Below the pieces are notes generated by a model. It searched no databases, had not been told where the DNA came from, and saw only the letters and a list, made by a program, of their open reading frames with translations. A stretch of DNA of 64,000 nt from CAVQGZ01 sp963712175. GTDB taxonomy: Bacteria; Actinomycetota; Actinomycetes; Jiangellales; Jiangellaceae. The stretch spans positions 248,001 to 312,000 of the forward strand of contig CAVQGZ010000004.1 in NCBI GenBank assembly GCA_963712175.1. Reading direction: 5' to 3'. Made by a program: the position numbers and the translations under genes. Shown in pieces: positions 33,400 through 41,418 of the stretch (within the stretch, counting starts at the first letter, position 1; each line of letters starts with the position of its first letter).

Positions 33400-34278
33400 G
33401 ACGCGGGTGCCTCGTCCGCGGTGCTCGCCCCGCTGGCTGCTCGCAGGTCACCCAGCAGCAACCGGAGGTAGGGGACCACCGTCAGACCCATGAGCACGGC
33501 CAGCCATGCAGCCGCGGCTGGGCGTCCGAGAAAGACGAGGTTCGCCAGCACCGAGGACAGGTAGGTCCAGACGAGGACGACGGCGGGGACCAGATCCGCG
33601 GGCAGGTGGCCCGGGTCGGGGAGCCGCTGCGTGCGCTCGGTGAGGCGGCGCAGCGCGTCGATGGCCAGCATCATCGAGGATGGCCGTACCGAGCCAGCCG
33701 GCGTAGTTGGTGAGCGGGATGCCCGGGATGCCGGGAAGGGCGGGGGTCGGGTTGTCCCAGGTCCAGTAGCCGGCGTCGACCATCTGCGGGTCGACGAACA
33801 GGTCCCAGGCGGCCAACGTCCAGGCGCCGATCAGCCAACCCCATCGGCGGCCGCCGAGAGCCTGCCCGGCGAGGTAGGACGGGTAGGCCATCCACAGCCA
33901 CGCCAGCGGGATGAGCAGCGGGACGCCGGCCACCTCGACGCCCAGCGTGCCGGTGTAGGAGTAGGCGCCGAACGGGAACCCGGTCGCCGTACCGACAGCC
34001 TCGACGAGCAGCGCGAGTCCCGCGACAGTGAGCGCCATGCTCAGACCCCACCGCACTCCGCGTACCGCGATGGCGTGGACCAGGCCGGCCAGGGCGAACA
34101 GCACCACCGACGTGAGGGTGGCGATGCGGCGCGGCTCGTCGTCGATGAGGACGTAGGCGATCTGCAGCAGCACCCCGCCGGCGGCCAGGGCGGTCGCCGC
34201 CCGCAGGGTCCACAGGGAGGCAGTGGGACGGTCGGCAGCAGGGAGGGCGGCGCTCGCGCTGGTCTCCTGCGGTGCCAC
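33396..34278 (-). pseudogene. cruF: CruF/DUF422 carotenoid 1',2'-hydratase-like, frameshifted
   Basis: Seven or more membrane helices. The main part, from VAPQETSASAALPAADRPTA through FGAYSYTGTLGVEVAGVPLL, AWDLFVDPQMVDAGYW and IPLTNYAGWLGTAIL, is the DUF422 core with its acidic pair. After LGTAIL the frame changes to MMLAIDALRRLTERTQ and the last two helices. One extra base near 33674-33679 explains it. Intact CruF adds water across the 1',2' double bond of an open carotenoid end. GTG 34278 lies 8 nt after TACAGT. Confidence 0.84.
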
Positions 34279-34286
34279 GGCCGCCC

Positions 34287-34292
34287 ACTGTA
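34287..34292 (-). promoter_or_regulatory. -10 box of cruF operon (TACAGT-N8-GTG)
   Basis: TACAGT on the minus strand, 8 nt before the GTG of cruF. Confidence 0.4.
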
Positions 34293-34315
34293 GAGATGGT
34301 GGGCAGGGCTGCGAC

Positions 34316-34792
34316 TCAGGACCCGACGTCGGTTGGGGTTCCGCCGGTGATCCGGATCAGCTCGGCGAACGTGGTCGGGAACACCGTGTGCGGGTGGCCG
34401 GCGGCCGCCCAGACCTGGTCGTGGCGGGTCAGCCACTCGTCCACCAGCGTGGGCAGCGGCGACGGGTGCCCGACAGGTGCCACACCGCCGATGGGTTGGC
34501 CCGTGTGGGACCGGACGAAGTCGGCGCTGGCTCGACGCACGGTCGCGGCGCCGATGTGCCGGGCCACCAGGTCGGTGTCCACGCGATGTGCTCCGCTGGT
34601 GAGGACGAGCACCGGGGACCCGTCGGCGTCGAAGACCAGGCTGTTGGCGATGGCACCCACCTGGCACCCGAGCTGGGCCGCAGCCGCAGCCGCGGTCGGT
34701 GCCGAGTCCGGGAGGACGACGATCTGGCCGGCCACCCCTGCGTCGGCCAGGGCCGCGGCGACGGTTCGGACGTTGGGGTGGTCGTGCGGCAT
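34316..34792 (-). CDS. YbaK/EbsC-type aminoacyl-tRNA deacylase
   Basis: 158 residues. Fold signatures of the YbaK/ProX editing family: GCQVGAIANSLVFDADGSPVL (with the catalytic Lys position occupied by Ala-Asn as in the broader family), TSGAHRVDTDLVA, and TGQPIGGVAPVGH. Probably hydrolyses mischarged tRNA (Cys- or Ala-tRNAPro in known relatives); specificity unknown. ATG at 34792 chosen over upstream in-frame codons because TACGGT (34801-34806, minus strand) lies 8 nt away. Confidence 0.88.
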   Translation of the reverse strand: MPHDHPNVRTVAAALADAGVAGQIVVLPDSAPTAAAAAAQLGCQVGAIANSLVFDADGSPVLVLTSGAHRVDTDLVARHIGAATVRRASADFVRSHTGQPIGGVAPVGHPSPLPTLVDEWLTRHDQVWAAAGHPHTVFPTTFAELIRITGGTPTDVGS

Positions 34793-34800
34793 GCGTCGAC

Positions 34801-34806
34801 ACCGTA
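34801..34806 (-). promoter_or_regulatory. -10 box of the deacylase gene (TACGGT-N8-ATG)
   Basis: TACGGT on the minus strand, 8 nt before the ATG at 34792. Confidence 0.4.
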
Positions 34807-34872
34807 CGTGTCCGGACGTGACGTGACGGGGCGGGTCCGGACGTCCCCGACCGGATCGCTGTGCACAGGGGG

Positions 34873-34901
34873 TTGACGCACTCGCGGGGGGGTGCTTACC
34901 T
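34873..34901 (+). promoter_or_regulatory. Sigma-70-type promoter of the mutasome operon
   Basis: TTGACG (34873-34878), 17-bp spacer, TTACCT (34896-34901). Transcription would start near 34908, inside the LexA site, leaving a leader of about 170 nt. Confidence 0.65.
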
Positions 34902-34910
34902 AGGACCTGT

Positions 34911-34926
34911 TCGAACAGATGTTCGA
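34911..34926 (+). promoter_or_regulatory. LexA (SOS) box
   Basis: TCGAACAGATGTTCGA is a perfect match to the actinobacterial SOS box TCGAAC-N4-GTTCGA, a 6-bp inverted repeat. It lies just downstream of the -10 box, where bound LexA would block transcription. Places the DUF6504-HEPN-dnaE2-dinB genes under DNA-damage control. Confidence 0.9.
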
Positions 34927-34938
34927 ACGACGAAGGCT

Positions 34939-35058
34939 CCGGTGGTTCGCGGCCACCGGTGAGCAGGCTTCCCGTCCGGGTGCGGACTCGACCCCGTGCC
35001 CGTGACGGGGCGTCTTCCCCCTGCTGCTCGATCTGACGTCGCCTGCCTGTGGGCAGGC
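34939..35058 (+). promoter_or_regulatory. Structured leader with three hairpins
   Basis: Within the 170-nt leader are CCGGTGG/CCACCGG (34939-34945 with 34953-34959), CCCCGT/ACGGGG (34992-34997 with 35005-35010) and GCCTGCC/GGCAGGC (35041-35047 with 35052-35058). The last ends 20 nt before the first ATG. No open frame of note is seen. A role in attenuation or mRNA stability is possible. Confidence 0.5.
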
Positions 35059-35078
35059 CTGCTCTCAAGGGGACGTGC

Positions 35079-35360
35079 ATGCGCCACTACGTCGAACCGG
35101 TGGAGGTTCGTCCGGGAAGGGTGGGCGGCATCGAGGGCCCTGCCCAGTTTCTCTGGCGCCACCGGCTCTACCTGGTGCGCGACGTCCTCGGCTTCTGGGT
35201 GGAGTCCAGCAGCTGGTGGCGTGCCGGTAACGCCGGGTTCCCCGAGCGGAAGGTCTGGCGGGTCGAGGCCGGGCAGGGGCGGCAGGCGTCCCGAGTCGTC
35301 GTCGACCTGGCGCTCAACCCGGTCGACGACGAGTGGCTGTTGCTTCGTACCTACGACTGA
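35079..35360 (+). CDS. DUF6504-family protein
   Basis: 93 residues: MRHYVEPVEVRPGRVGGIEG, then PAQFLWRHRLYLVRDVLGFW. A small protein regularly found beside dnaE2/dinB in actinobacteria. First gene after the SOS promoter, with AAGGGGA before the ATG. Its part in translesion synthesis is not known to me. The high content of Trp and Arg suggests a binding surface for protein or DNA. Confidence 0.85.
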   Translation: MRHYVEPVEVRPGRVGGIEGPAQFLWRHRLYLVRDVLGFWVESSSWWRAGNAGFPERKVWRVEAGQGRQASRVVVDLALNPVDDEWLLLRTYD

Positions 35361-35371
35361 AGGAGGAACCC

Positions 35372-35800
35372 ATGGCTGCACGAGTCGGGGTCGGGGTGAT
35401 GGACATGCTCGCCCACGCCCACAGCTGTCTGCAGGAGGCGGCTCTCGCCGTACGTCCTGCCGACCGCTACGCCATGGCGCATCTGGCGGCCCTGCGGACC
35501 GCCGCGGCTGTGTTGGCCGCACGAGCGGGGATCGAGCAGCCGGGCCGCCGGCAGTCGCGCAACGCCTGGGTGCTGCTCGCCCGTGTGACTCCCGAGCTGG
35601 AGGAGTGGGCGGCGTTCTTCGCCGCGGGTGCCGGCAAACGGGCCGCGGCTCAGGCAGGCATCTCCACAGCGATCACCACTCGCGAGGCCGACGACCTGCT
35701 GCGTGAGGCCGACACCTTTCTCGGGGTGGCCACCCGTCTGCTGGGGCTCCCGCACCATCCGCCGCTGCCGGGTGTCGCCGCACCGCTGCGTGCCGGCTAG
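35372..35800 (+). CDS. SAV_6107-type HEPN-domain protein
   Basis: 142 residues, all helical: DMLAHAHSCLQEAALAVRPADRYAMAHLAALR and later helices ending in TFLGVATRLLGLPHH. Matches the SAV_6107-type HEPN group that accompanies DUF6504 and dnaE2. No R-x4-H RNase motif typical of toxic HEPN nucleases is evident; ADRYAMAH is the nearest segment. Start ATG 6 nt after AAGGAGGA, 11 bp after the previous gene, so one operon. Function in the SOS response unknown. Confidence 0.83.
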   Translation: MAARVGVGVMDMLAHAHSCLQEAALAVRPADRYAMAHLAALRTAAAVLAARAGIEQPGRRQSRNAWVLLARVTPELEEWAAFFAAGAGKRAAAQAGISTAITTREADDLLREADTFLGVATRLLGLPHHPPLPGVAAPLRAG

Positions 35801-35815
35801 CCGGGCGGGTTCGAC

Positions 35816-38800
35816 ATGGTTGCCAGCGACCCGTTCGTGCACCTGCAGGTGGCCTCGGGCTTCTCGCTGCGACACGGCGCCTCCCACCCGCACGTGCTGG
35901 TCGAGCGAGCCGTCGACCACGGGATGGATGCCCTCGCGCTGACCGACCGGGACGGGGTGTACGGAGCAGTCCGATTCGCCCTGGCCTGCCAGTCGGCAGG
36001 TATCGCGCCCATCCTGGGTGTCGACCTCGCCGTGGAGCCACCACCCACGCCCGGATCGACGGCACCTCGCCGCAAGACCCCCGCACGGGGCGGCGACGAG
36101 GTCGACCGGCGGTTGCCTCGAGTGAGTGTGCTGGCCGAGGGGCGGCAGGGCTGGGCGGCGTTGTGCCGGCTGGTCTCGACTGCTCATCTCGGGACGGTCC
36201 CGGGGCAGGTGACCCCGGCGACCGGGGTCACCGAGCGCCGTCGCGACCCGGCGGTCACGATGGAGCAGGTAGCGCAGGCCGCCGCCGGCGGATCGCTCGG
36301 GGTGGTGCTGGGGCCGCAGTCCGACGTGGCGCATGCGCTGTCCCGCCACCGCCCCGACCTTGCCGGGCAGGTCCTGGGCGGCTGGCGGCACGCCGTCGGT
36401 GACGCGTCCCTGCTGCTGCAGACGGTCTCGCACCGGGCGTCCGGTGACCGGCTGACCCCAGGCAGCACCCGGCACGCCGCGCAGATGCTCGGGCTCGCCC
36501 GCCAGCACCACCTCTCGGTCGTGCTGGGCAACTCGGTGCGCTACGCCGACCCCTCCGACGCCCAGGTCGTCGACGTCCTCGACGCCGCGCGGCGGCTCGT
36601 CCCCCTGCATCCCCGCCACCTCGACCGCCTCAACGCCGAGGGGTACCTCAAGAGCGGCAAGGAGATGCTCGAGATCGCCGAGGACGTCGTCCGGGCCGCT
36701 GGCGGTGGGGAGTCGGAGGTGACGCGGCTGCTGAGGGACACCCGTGCGGTGGGCGAGCGTTTCGCCCTCGACCCACGTGCCGACCTGGGGCTGGGGGAGA
36801 TCCACTTTCCCGAGCACGACCTGCTGAGCAACCTCGGCGACGCCGACCGCGCCCCGGGCGCCTCCGCGGACACCCTGCTGCGACAACGCTGCGAGGCTGG
36901 TCTGGGCAGCCGGTACGGGGCGCGGCCGGGTCGCCGGGTGCTCGACCGGCTCGAGGACGAGCTCGACGTCGTCGCCCGACTCGGCTACGCCGCCTACTTC
37001 CTCACCGTCGCCGAGGTCTGCGACCTCATCCGTGAGATGGGGGTCCGGGTCGCTGCCCGTGGCTCGGGAGCCGGCAGCCTGGTCTGCTACCTGCTCGGTA
37101 TCTCCGGCGTCGAGCCGATCGCGCACGGGCTGATGATGGAGAGGTTCCTCTCCCCGCTGCGCCAGGCTCTGCCCGACATCGACATCGACGTCGAGTCCGC
37201 CCGTCGCCCCGAGATCTACCAGCGCATCTTCGATCGATTCGGTCCCGAGCGGGTCGCCTGCGTATCGATGATGGACACCTACCGGGTGCGTCACGCCATC
37301 CGCGACACCGGTGCGGCCCTCGGTCTTCCCCCGGCCGAGATCGACGCCATCGCCAAGGCGTTCCCGCACATCCGAGCCCGTGACGCCCGGCTCGCCCTGG
37401 ACGAGCTGCCCGAGCTGCGCTCCAGCCGGCTCGGCGACGCGCTCAGGGCCGGGCAGCTCGACGTCCTCCTGGCGCTCGCCGAGAAGCTGGACGGGTTGCC
37501 ACGGCACGTCGCCCTGCACCCGTGCGGGGTGATCCTGTCCGACCCGACGCTGCTTGATCGCACCCCCACCGAGCCCAGCCTGGCCGGGTTCGCGATGAGC
37601 CAGTTCGACAAGGACGACGTGGAGAACCTCGGTCTGCTCAAGCTGGACGTGCTGGGCATCCGCATGCAGTCGGCCATGGCGCACGCGATCGACGAGGTTC
37701 GGCGCGTGGACGAGGTGAGCGTCGACCTCGACGACCGCGACTGCGTCCCGTTGGACGACCCGGACACGTTTCGGCTCATCCAGTCCACGCGCACCCTCGG
37801 CTGCTTCCAGATCGAGTCACCGGGGCAGCGTGAGCTCATCGGCAAGTTCGCTCCCGAGACCTTCGACGACATCATCATCGACATCTCGTTGTTCCGGCCG
37901 GGGCCGGTCAAGAGCGACATGGTCACCCCGTTCCTGCAGTCACGCCAGGGGTGGCAGATGCCGGAGTACCTGCATCCCGACCTCGAGCCGGTGCTGCGCG
38001 AGACCTGCGGGGTCGTGGTGTTCCACGAGCAGGTGATCGCCGTCATCGCGGTCGTCACCGGGTGCAGCCTGGCCGAGGCGGACGAGGCTCGACGCGCCCT
38101 GGGTGACGCCGAGGGCAAGGAGCAGGTGCGAGCCTGGTTCCCAGCAGCAGCGCGCGCCCGTGGCTACGACGAGGCAACCGTCGCCCGTGTCTGGGAGGTG
38201 CTGGAGGCTTTCGCCTCGTTCGGCTTCTGCAAGGCCCACGCCGCCGCCTTCGCGCTACCCACCTACCAGTCGGCCTGGCTCAAGACCCACCACACCGCAG
38301 CCTTCCTGGCGGGAGTTCTCACCCACGACCCGGGCATGTATCCCAAGCGGCTCATCCTCGAGGACGCGCGAGCCTTCGGGATCGCCGTCCTCGCCCTCGA
38401 CGTCAACCTCTCCGACGACGTCTACCGCATCGAGCGGATGGGGATCGACGACGAGCCACCACCGGGGATCCTCGGTGCCCCACCGCGGGAGGCTCCGCCG
38501 GACGGCCTTCCAGACGGACGTTCCTACGGCCTACGTCTGTCGTTGTCAGACGTTGCTGGAATCAGTGATGACGAGGTCTCCCGGATCATCGCCGGGCGTC
38601 CCTTCCACTCCCTGACCGACTTCTGGTACCGGGCGAGGGTGTCGCGACCGGTCGTCGAGCGCCTCGTCCTCGCGGGTGCTTTCGACGGCATCTACGGTCT
38701 CGGGTCGACGGTGCCGGTGCGACGTCGCGGCCAGGTGACTCGACGAGACCTGCTGCTCACCCTGGCCGACCTGGACGGGGTACGGGTGCGTCGCTCCGGG

Positions 38801-39598
38801 GGTCGTCGCGCTGCTCCGGCGGCCGAACAGCTGAGCCTCGATCTCGAGTCCGACGAGGCGGTGCACGGCTCCGGGCTGCCGGAGATGACCGGCGGCGAGC
38901 GGGTGCGGGCCGAGCTGGAGATTCTCGGGCTGGATGCCAGCCGGCACGTCGTCGACTTCTACGCCGACCTGCTGGCTGCCCTCGGCACCACCCGATCGAC
39001 GGACCTGCTGCGGCGCCGCAGCAAGTCCTCACTGCTGGTCGCCGGGGTCAAGGTGGCCACCCAGACTCCACCTGTGCGCTCAGGGCGACGGGTCATCTTC
39101 CTCACCCTCGACGACGGCAGCGGTCCGGTGGACGCCACCTTCTTCGACGACGCCCAGGGGCCGTACGCCTCGACGCTGTTCCAGTCCTGGCTGTTGGTGG
39201 TGCGCGGCGAGCTTCGGCGAACCGGGCCGCGCGGGGTGTCGCTGCGTGCCACCGGGTGCTGGGAGCTCACCTCGCTCCACGAGGCGTACCTCGACGGTGG
39301 CCTGCCCGCTGTCGAGGCGCTCATGGACCAGACGAGGGAGTACGACCAGCGGGCCGTCGAGCAGATGGCGGCGAGCCGGTCGAGCCGACCTGTCGTGGCG
39401 GACCCACCTCGTGCGGGCGCTGAGCCCGGCGGCGGGTCCGGTGGGCACACTGCTGGTGGCATGGGCCGGCGACGCGTCCTGGTGCACCCCAGCGGGTTTC
39501 GGCAGTCGCCCTATGCCGACATCAAGCCGGCAGGTGGGGACGTCTCCGGAGCTCCACGCAAGCTGTGGCACACCAGTCCCGGAAGCCCGGACCGATGA
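35816..39598 (+). CDS. dnaE2: Error-prone DNA polymerase III alpha subunit
   Basis: 1260 residues. PHP domain first (FVHLQVASGFSLRHGASHPH, ALTDRDGVYGAVRFA), palm domain with the catalytic acids in LPDIDIDVES, the conserved LFRPGPVKSDMVTPFLQSR, and a C-terminal OB-fold (KVATQTPPVRSGRRVIFLTL, then DDGSGPVDATFFDD). Somewhat longer than many DnaE2, with a Ser/Gly/Pro linker before the final HPSGFRQSPYADIKPAG motif. Replicates across lesions and causes SOS mutagenesis. Fourth-base overlap (ATGA) with dinB; LexA box upstream of the operon. Confidence 0.96.
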   Translation: MVASDPFVHLQVASGFSLRHGASHPHVLVERAVDHGMDALALTDRDGVYGAVRFALACQSAGIAPILGVDLAVEPPPTPGSTAPRRKTPARGGDEVDRRLPRVSVLAEGRQGWAALCRLVSTAHLGTVPGQVTPATGVTERRRDPAVTMEQVAQAAAGGSLGVVLGPQSDVAHALSRHRPDLAGQVLGGWRHAVGDASLLLQTVSHRASGDRLTPGSTRHAAQMLGLARQHHLSVVLGNSVRYADPSDAQVVDVLDAARRLVPLHPRHLDRLNAEGYLKSGKEMLEIAEDVVRAAGGGESEVTRLLRDTRAVGERFALDPRADLGLGEIHFPEHDLLSNLGDADRAPGASADTLLRQRCEAGLGSRYGARPGRRVLDRLEDELDVVARLGYAAYFLTVAEVCDLIREMGVRVAARGSGAGSLVCYLLGISGVEPIAHGLMMERFLSPLRQALPDIDIDVESARRPEIYQRIFDRFGPERVACVSMMDTYRVRHAIRDTGAALGLPPAEIDAIAKAFPHIRARDARLALDELPELRSSRLGDALRAGQLDVLLALAEKLDGLPRHVALHPCGVILSDPTLLDRTPTEPSLAGFAMSQFDKDDVENLGLLKLDVLGIRMQSAMAHAIDEVRRVDEVSVDLDDRDCVPLDDPDTFRLIQSTRTLGCFQIESPGQRELIGKFAPETFDDIIIDISLFRPGPVKSDMVTPFLQSRQGWQMPEYLHPDLEPVLRETCGVVVFHEQVIAVIAVVTGCSLAEADEARRALGDAEGKEQVRAWFPAAARARGYDEATVARVWEVLEAFASFGFCKAHAAAFALPTYQSAWLKTHHTAAFLAGVLTHDPGMYPKRLILEDARAFGIAVLALDVNLSDDVYRIERMGIDDEPPPGILGAPPREAPPDGLPDGRSYGLRLSLSDVAGISDDEVSRIIAGRPFHSLTDFWYRARVSRPVVERLVLAGAFDGIYGLGSTVPVRRRGQVTRRDLLLTLADLDGVRVRRSGGRRAAPAAEQLSLDLESDEAVHGSGLPEMTGGERVRAELEILGLDASRHVVDFYADLLAALGTTRSTDLLRRRSKSSLLVAGVKVATQTPPVRSGRRVIFLTLDDGSGPVDATFFDDAQGPYASTLFQSWLLVVRGELRRTGPRGVSLRATGCWELTSLHEAYLDGGLPAVEALMDQTREYDQRAVEQMAASRSSRPVVADPPRAGAEPGGGSGGHTAGGMGRRRVLVHPSGFRQSPYADIKPAGGDVSGAPRKLWHTSPGSPDR

Positions 39599-40890
39599 GC
39601 CGACCCATGCCGGCGCCCATGCCGGTGCTTCGTGCGGCCACCGCCCTCCCGGCGCCAGGACGCTCCTCCCCGCTCACCGGGGAGAACGCCTGCACCGTGC
39701 TGCACGTCGACATGGACGCGTTCTACGTCGGTGTCGAGCTGCGCGAGCGTCCGGATCTCGTTGGAGTGCCACTCGTCGTGGGCGGGGACGGGCGCGGCGT
39801 CGTCCTGTCGGCCAGCTACGCCGCTCGCCGCTACGGGGTGCGCTCCGGCATACCGACCAGCCGGGCGCGTCGTCTGGTGCCCGACCTGCTCGTGATCCCA
39901 CCTCGGTTCGAGCGCTACGCCGAGGTGTCGGCCGGAGTGATGCAGATCTTCGGCTCGCTCACCTCCCAGGTCGAGCCGGTCTCGCTGGACGAGGCATTTC
40001 TGGATGTCGGCGGTGCCCGCCGCCGGCTGGGCCCACCGCGTGCCGTCGCAGAGCTGATCCGGGCCCGAGTGGCCGACGAGCAGGGAATCACCTGCACCGT
40101 GGGTGGTGCGGCGACCACGTCGCTGGCCAAGATCGCATCCGCCCAGGGCAAGCCCGACGGCCTGCTTCTCGTCCCGCCGGAGCGGGTGGTGAGCTTCTTG
40201 CACCCGCTGCCCGTTGGTGCGTTGTGGGGAGTCGGTGCCCAGACCGAGACGCGGCTGCGTCACCTCGGGCTGACGAGGGTCGGCGACATCGCCCGGGTTC
40301 CACACCTCACGCTGGTGCGGGCGTTCGGTCCCGCCCAGGCACGGCAGCTGGCCGACCTCAGCTGGGGCCGAGCGACGCATACGGTCGCCGCACACGTGGA
40401 GCCGGCCGAACGGTCTGTCGGCTCACAGCACACGTTTGCCCATGACCTCGACGACCCTGACCTGATGCGCCGGGAGCTGCTGCGTACCGCGGTGGGGGTC
40501 GCATCGCGGCTGCGAGCTGCCGCGATGCGGGGCAGGACGGTCGTCCTCACCGTCCGCTTCGCCGACTTCACCACGATCACCCGGTCGCGCACGCTGGCCG
40601 ACCACACCGACATCGCCCCGGAGATCCACGCGGCGGCCTGCTCGGCACTGGACAGCCTGGCCCTGCAGCGAGCACGAGTGCGCCTGCTCGGGATCAGGGT
40701 CAGCGGGCTGGTGCCCCGTGGGCAGACCACGAGGCAGATGGCCATCGACGACCGGGAGCGAGGCTGGAGCGAAGCCGAGGCGGCGATCGATCGAGCGGTT
40801 CGACGATTCGGGCCGGGAGCGGTGCATCCGGCTGCGCTTGTCCCGGACCGGGCGCGCTGGTTGGAACACAATCGTTATCGCGTCGGGTGA
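39595..40890 (+). CDS. dinB: DNA polymerase IV (Y family)
   Basis: 431 residues. Y-family polymerase: HVDMDAFYVGVELRERPDL (first catalytic Asp), SASYAARRYGVRSGIPTSRA, PVSLDEAFLDV (catalytic Asp-Glu), VGGAATTSLAKIASAQGKPDG, and helix-hairpin-helix GALWGVGAQTETRLRHLGL. A full catalytic set makes this an active Pol IV and not an ImuB pseudo-polymerase, although it sits where imuB often lies in dnaE2 operons. ATGA overlap with dnaE2 sets the start. No beta-clamp motif was confidently seen at the C-terminus. Confidence 0.95.
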   Translation: MSRPMPAPMPVLRAATALPAPGRSSPLTGENACTVLHVDMDAFYVGVELRERPDLVGVPLVVGGDGRGVVLSASYAARRYGVRSGIPTSRARRLVPDLLVIPPRFERYAEVSAGVMQIFGSLTSQVEPVSLDEAFLDVGGARRRLGPPRAVAELIRARVADEQGITCTVGGAATTSLAKIASAQGKPDGLLLVPPERVVSFLHPLPVGALWGVGAQTETRLRHLGLTRVGDIARVPHLTLVRAFGPAQARQLADLSWGRATHTVAAHVEPAERSVGSQHTFAHDLDDPDLMRRELLRTAVGVASRLRAAAMRGRTVVLTVRFADFTTITRSRTLADHTDIAPEIHAAACSALDSLALQRARVRLLGIRVSGLVPRGQTTRQMAIDDRERGWSEAEAAIDRAVRRFGPGAVHPAALVPDRARWLEHNRYRVG

Positions 40891-41001
40891 GGTCAGTTGA
40901 GGCACTCGGGTTTCGCTTCAGACGAACGCTGCCTATCCTGACTACCTAGGCCCCGGGTTCAGGTCGGCTCGACCGACCCGGCACGAAGAAGGGAGGGACC
41001 G

Positions 41002-41400
41002 ATGCCTCTGTCGGAGAACGAGCAGCGGATGCTCGAGCAGATGGAGCGGGCCCTCTACGAAGAGGACCCGAAGTTCGCAACACAGCTCAAGGGTTCGGAC
41101 GCGCGCGCCTTCTACCGCAAGCGCCTCGTCGGAGCCGTCATCGGGTTCACTGTCGGTATCGCGGCCCTTCTCGGAGGCGCGGTCGCCAACATCCCAGCAG
41201 TCGCCGTCATCGGGTTCCTGCTGATGCTGGCCAGCGCGTGGTTCGGTGTCTCGAGCTGGCGTCGCATCCCCGGTCCAGGCGAGATCGGCGCGTTCCAGGC
41301 GACTGCGGGCAAGGCCGGCGGTGGCAAGAAGGCGGGACCGGGGCTGATGAACCGCGTCGAGGACCGCTGGAAGAAGCGTCGTGACGAGATGGGTCGCTGA
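41002..41400 (+). CDS. DUF3040 membrane protein
   Basis: 132 residues. MPLSENEQRMLEQMERALYE and DPKFA are the family start, followed by two membrane helices (about 45-88) and a basic tail. Widespread in actinobacteria, usually just upstream of the mraZ region; function unknown. Good ribosome site GGGAGGGA. The 110 bp before it hold no evident gene. Confidence 0.92.
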   Translation: MPLSENEQRMLEQMERALYEEDPKFATQLKGSDARAFYRKRLVGAVIGFTVGIAALLGGAVANIPAVAVIGFLLMLASAWFGVSSWRRIPGPGEIGAFQATAGKAGGGKKAGPGLMNRVEDRWKKRRDEMGR

Positions 41401-41418
41401 CCTCCTCGTTGTCGACCG

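Noticed and set aside
35372..35800. HEPN protein as a toxin of a toxin-antitoxin pair with DUF6504
   Set aside because: No clear RNase R-x4-H motif and no nucleotidyltransferase (MNT) partner; the operon points to translesion synthesis.
35351..37684. Long open frame on the minus strand opposite dnaE2
   Set aside because: Antisense to a well-supported polymerase gene; sequence is rich in Arg, Gly, Val, His without domains, as expected of shadows in GC-rich DNA.
39595..40890. imuB instead of dinB
   Set aside because: Both catalytic motifs (DMDAF and SLDEAFLD) are intact, whereas ImuB lacks the catalytic acids.
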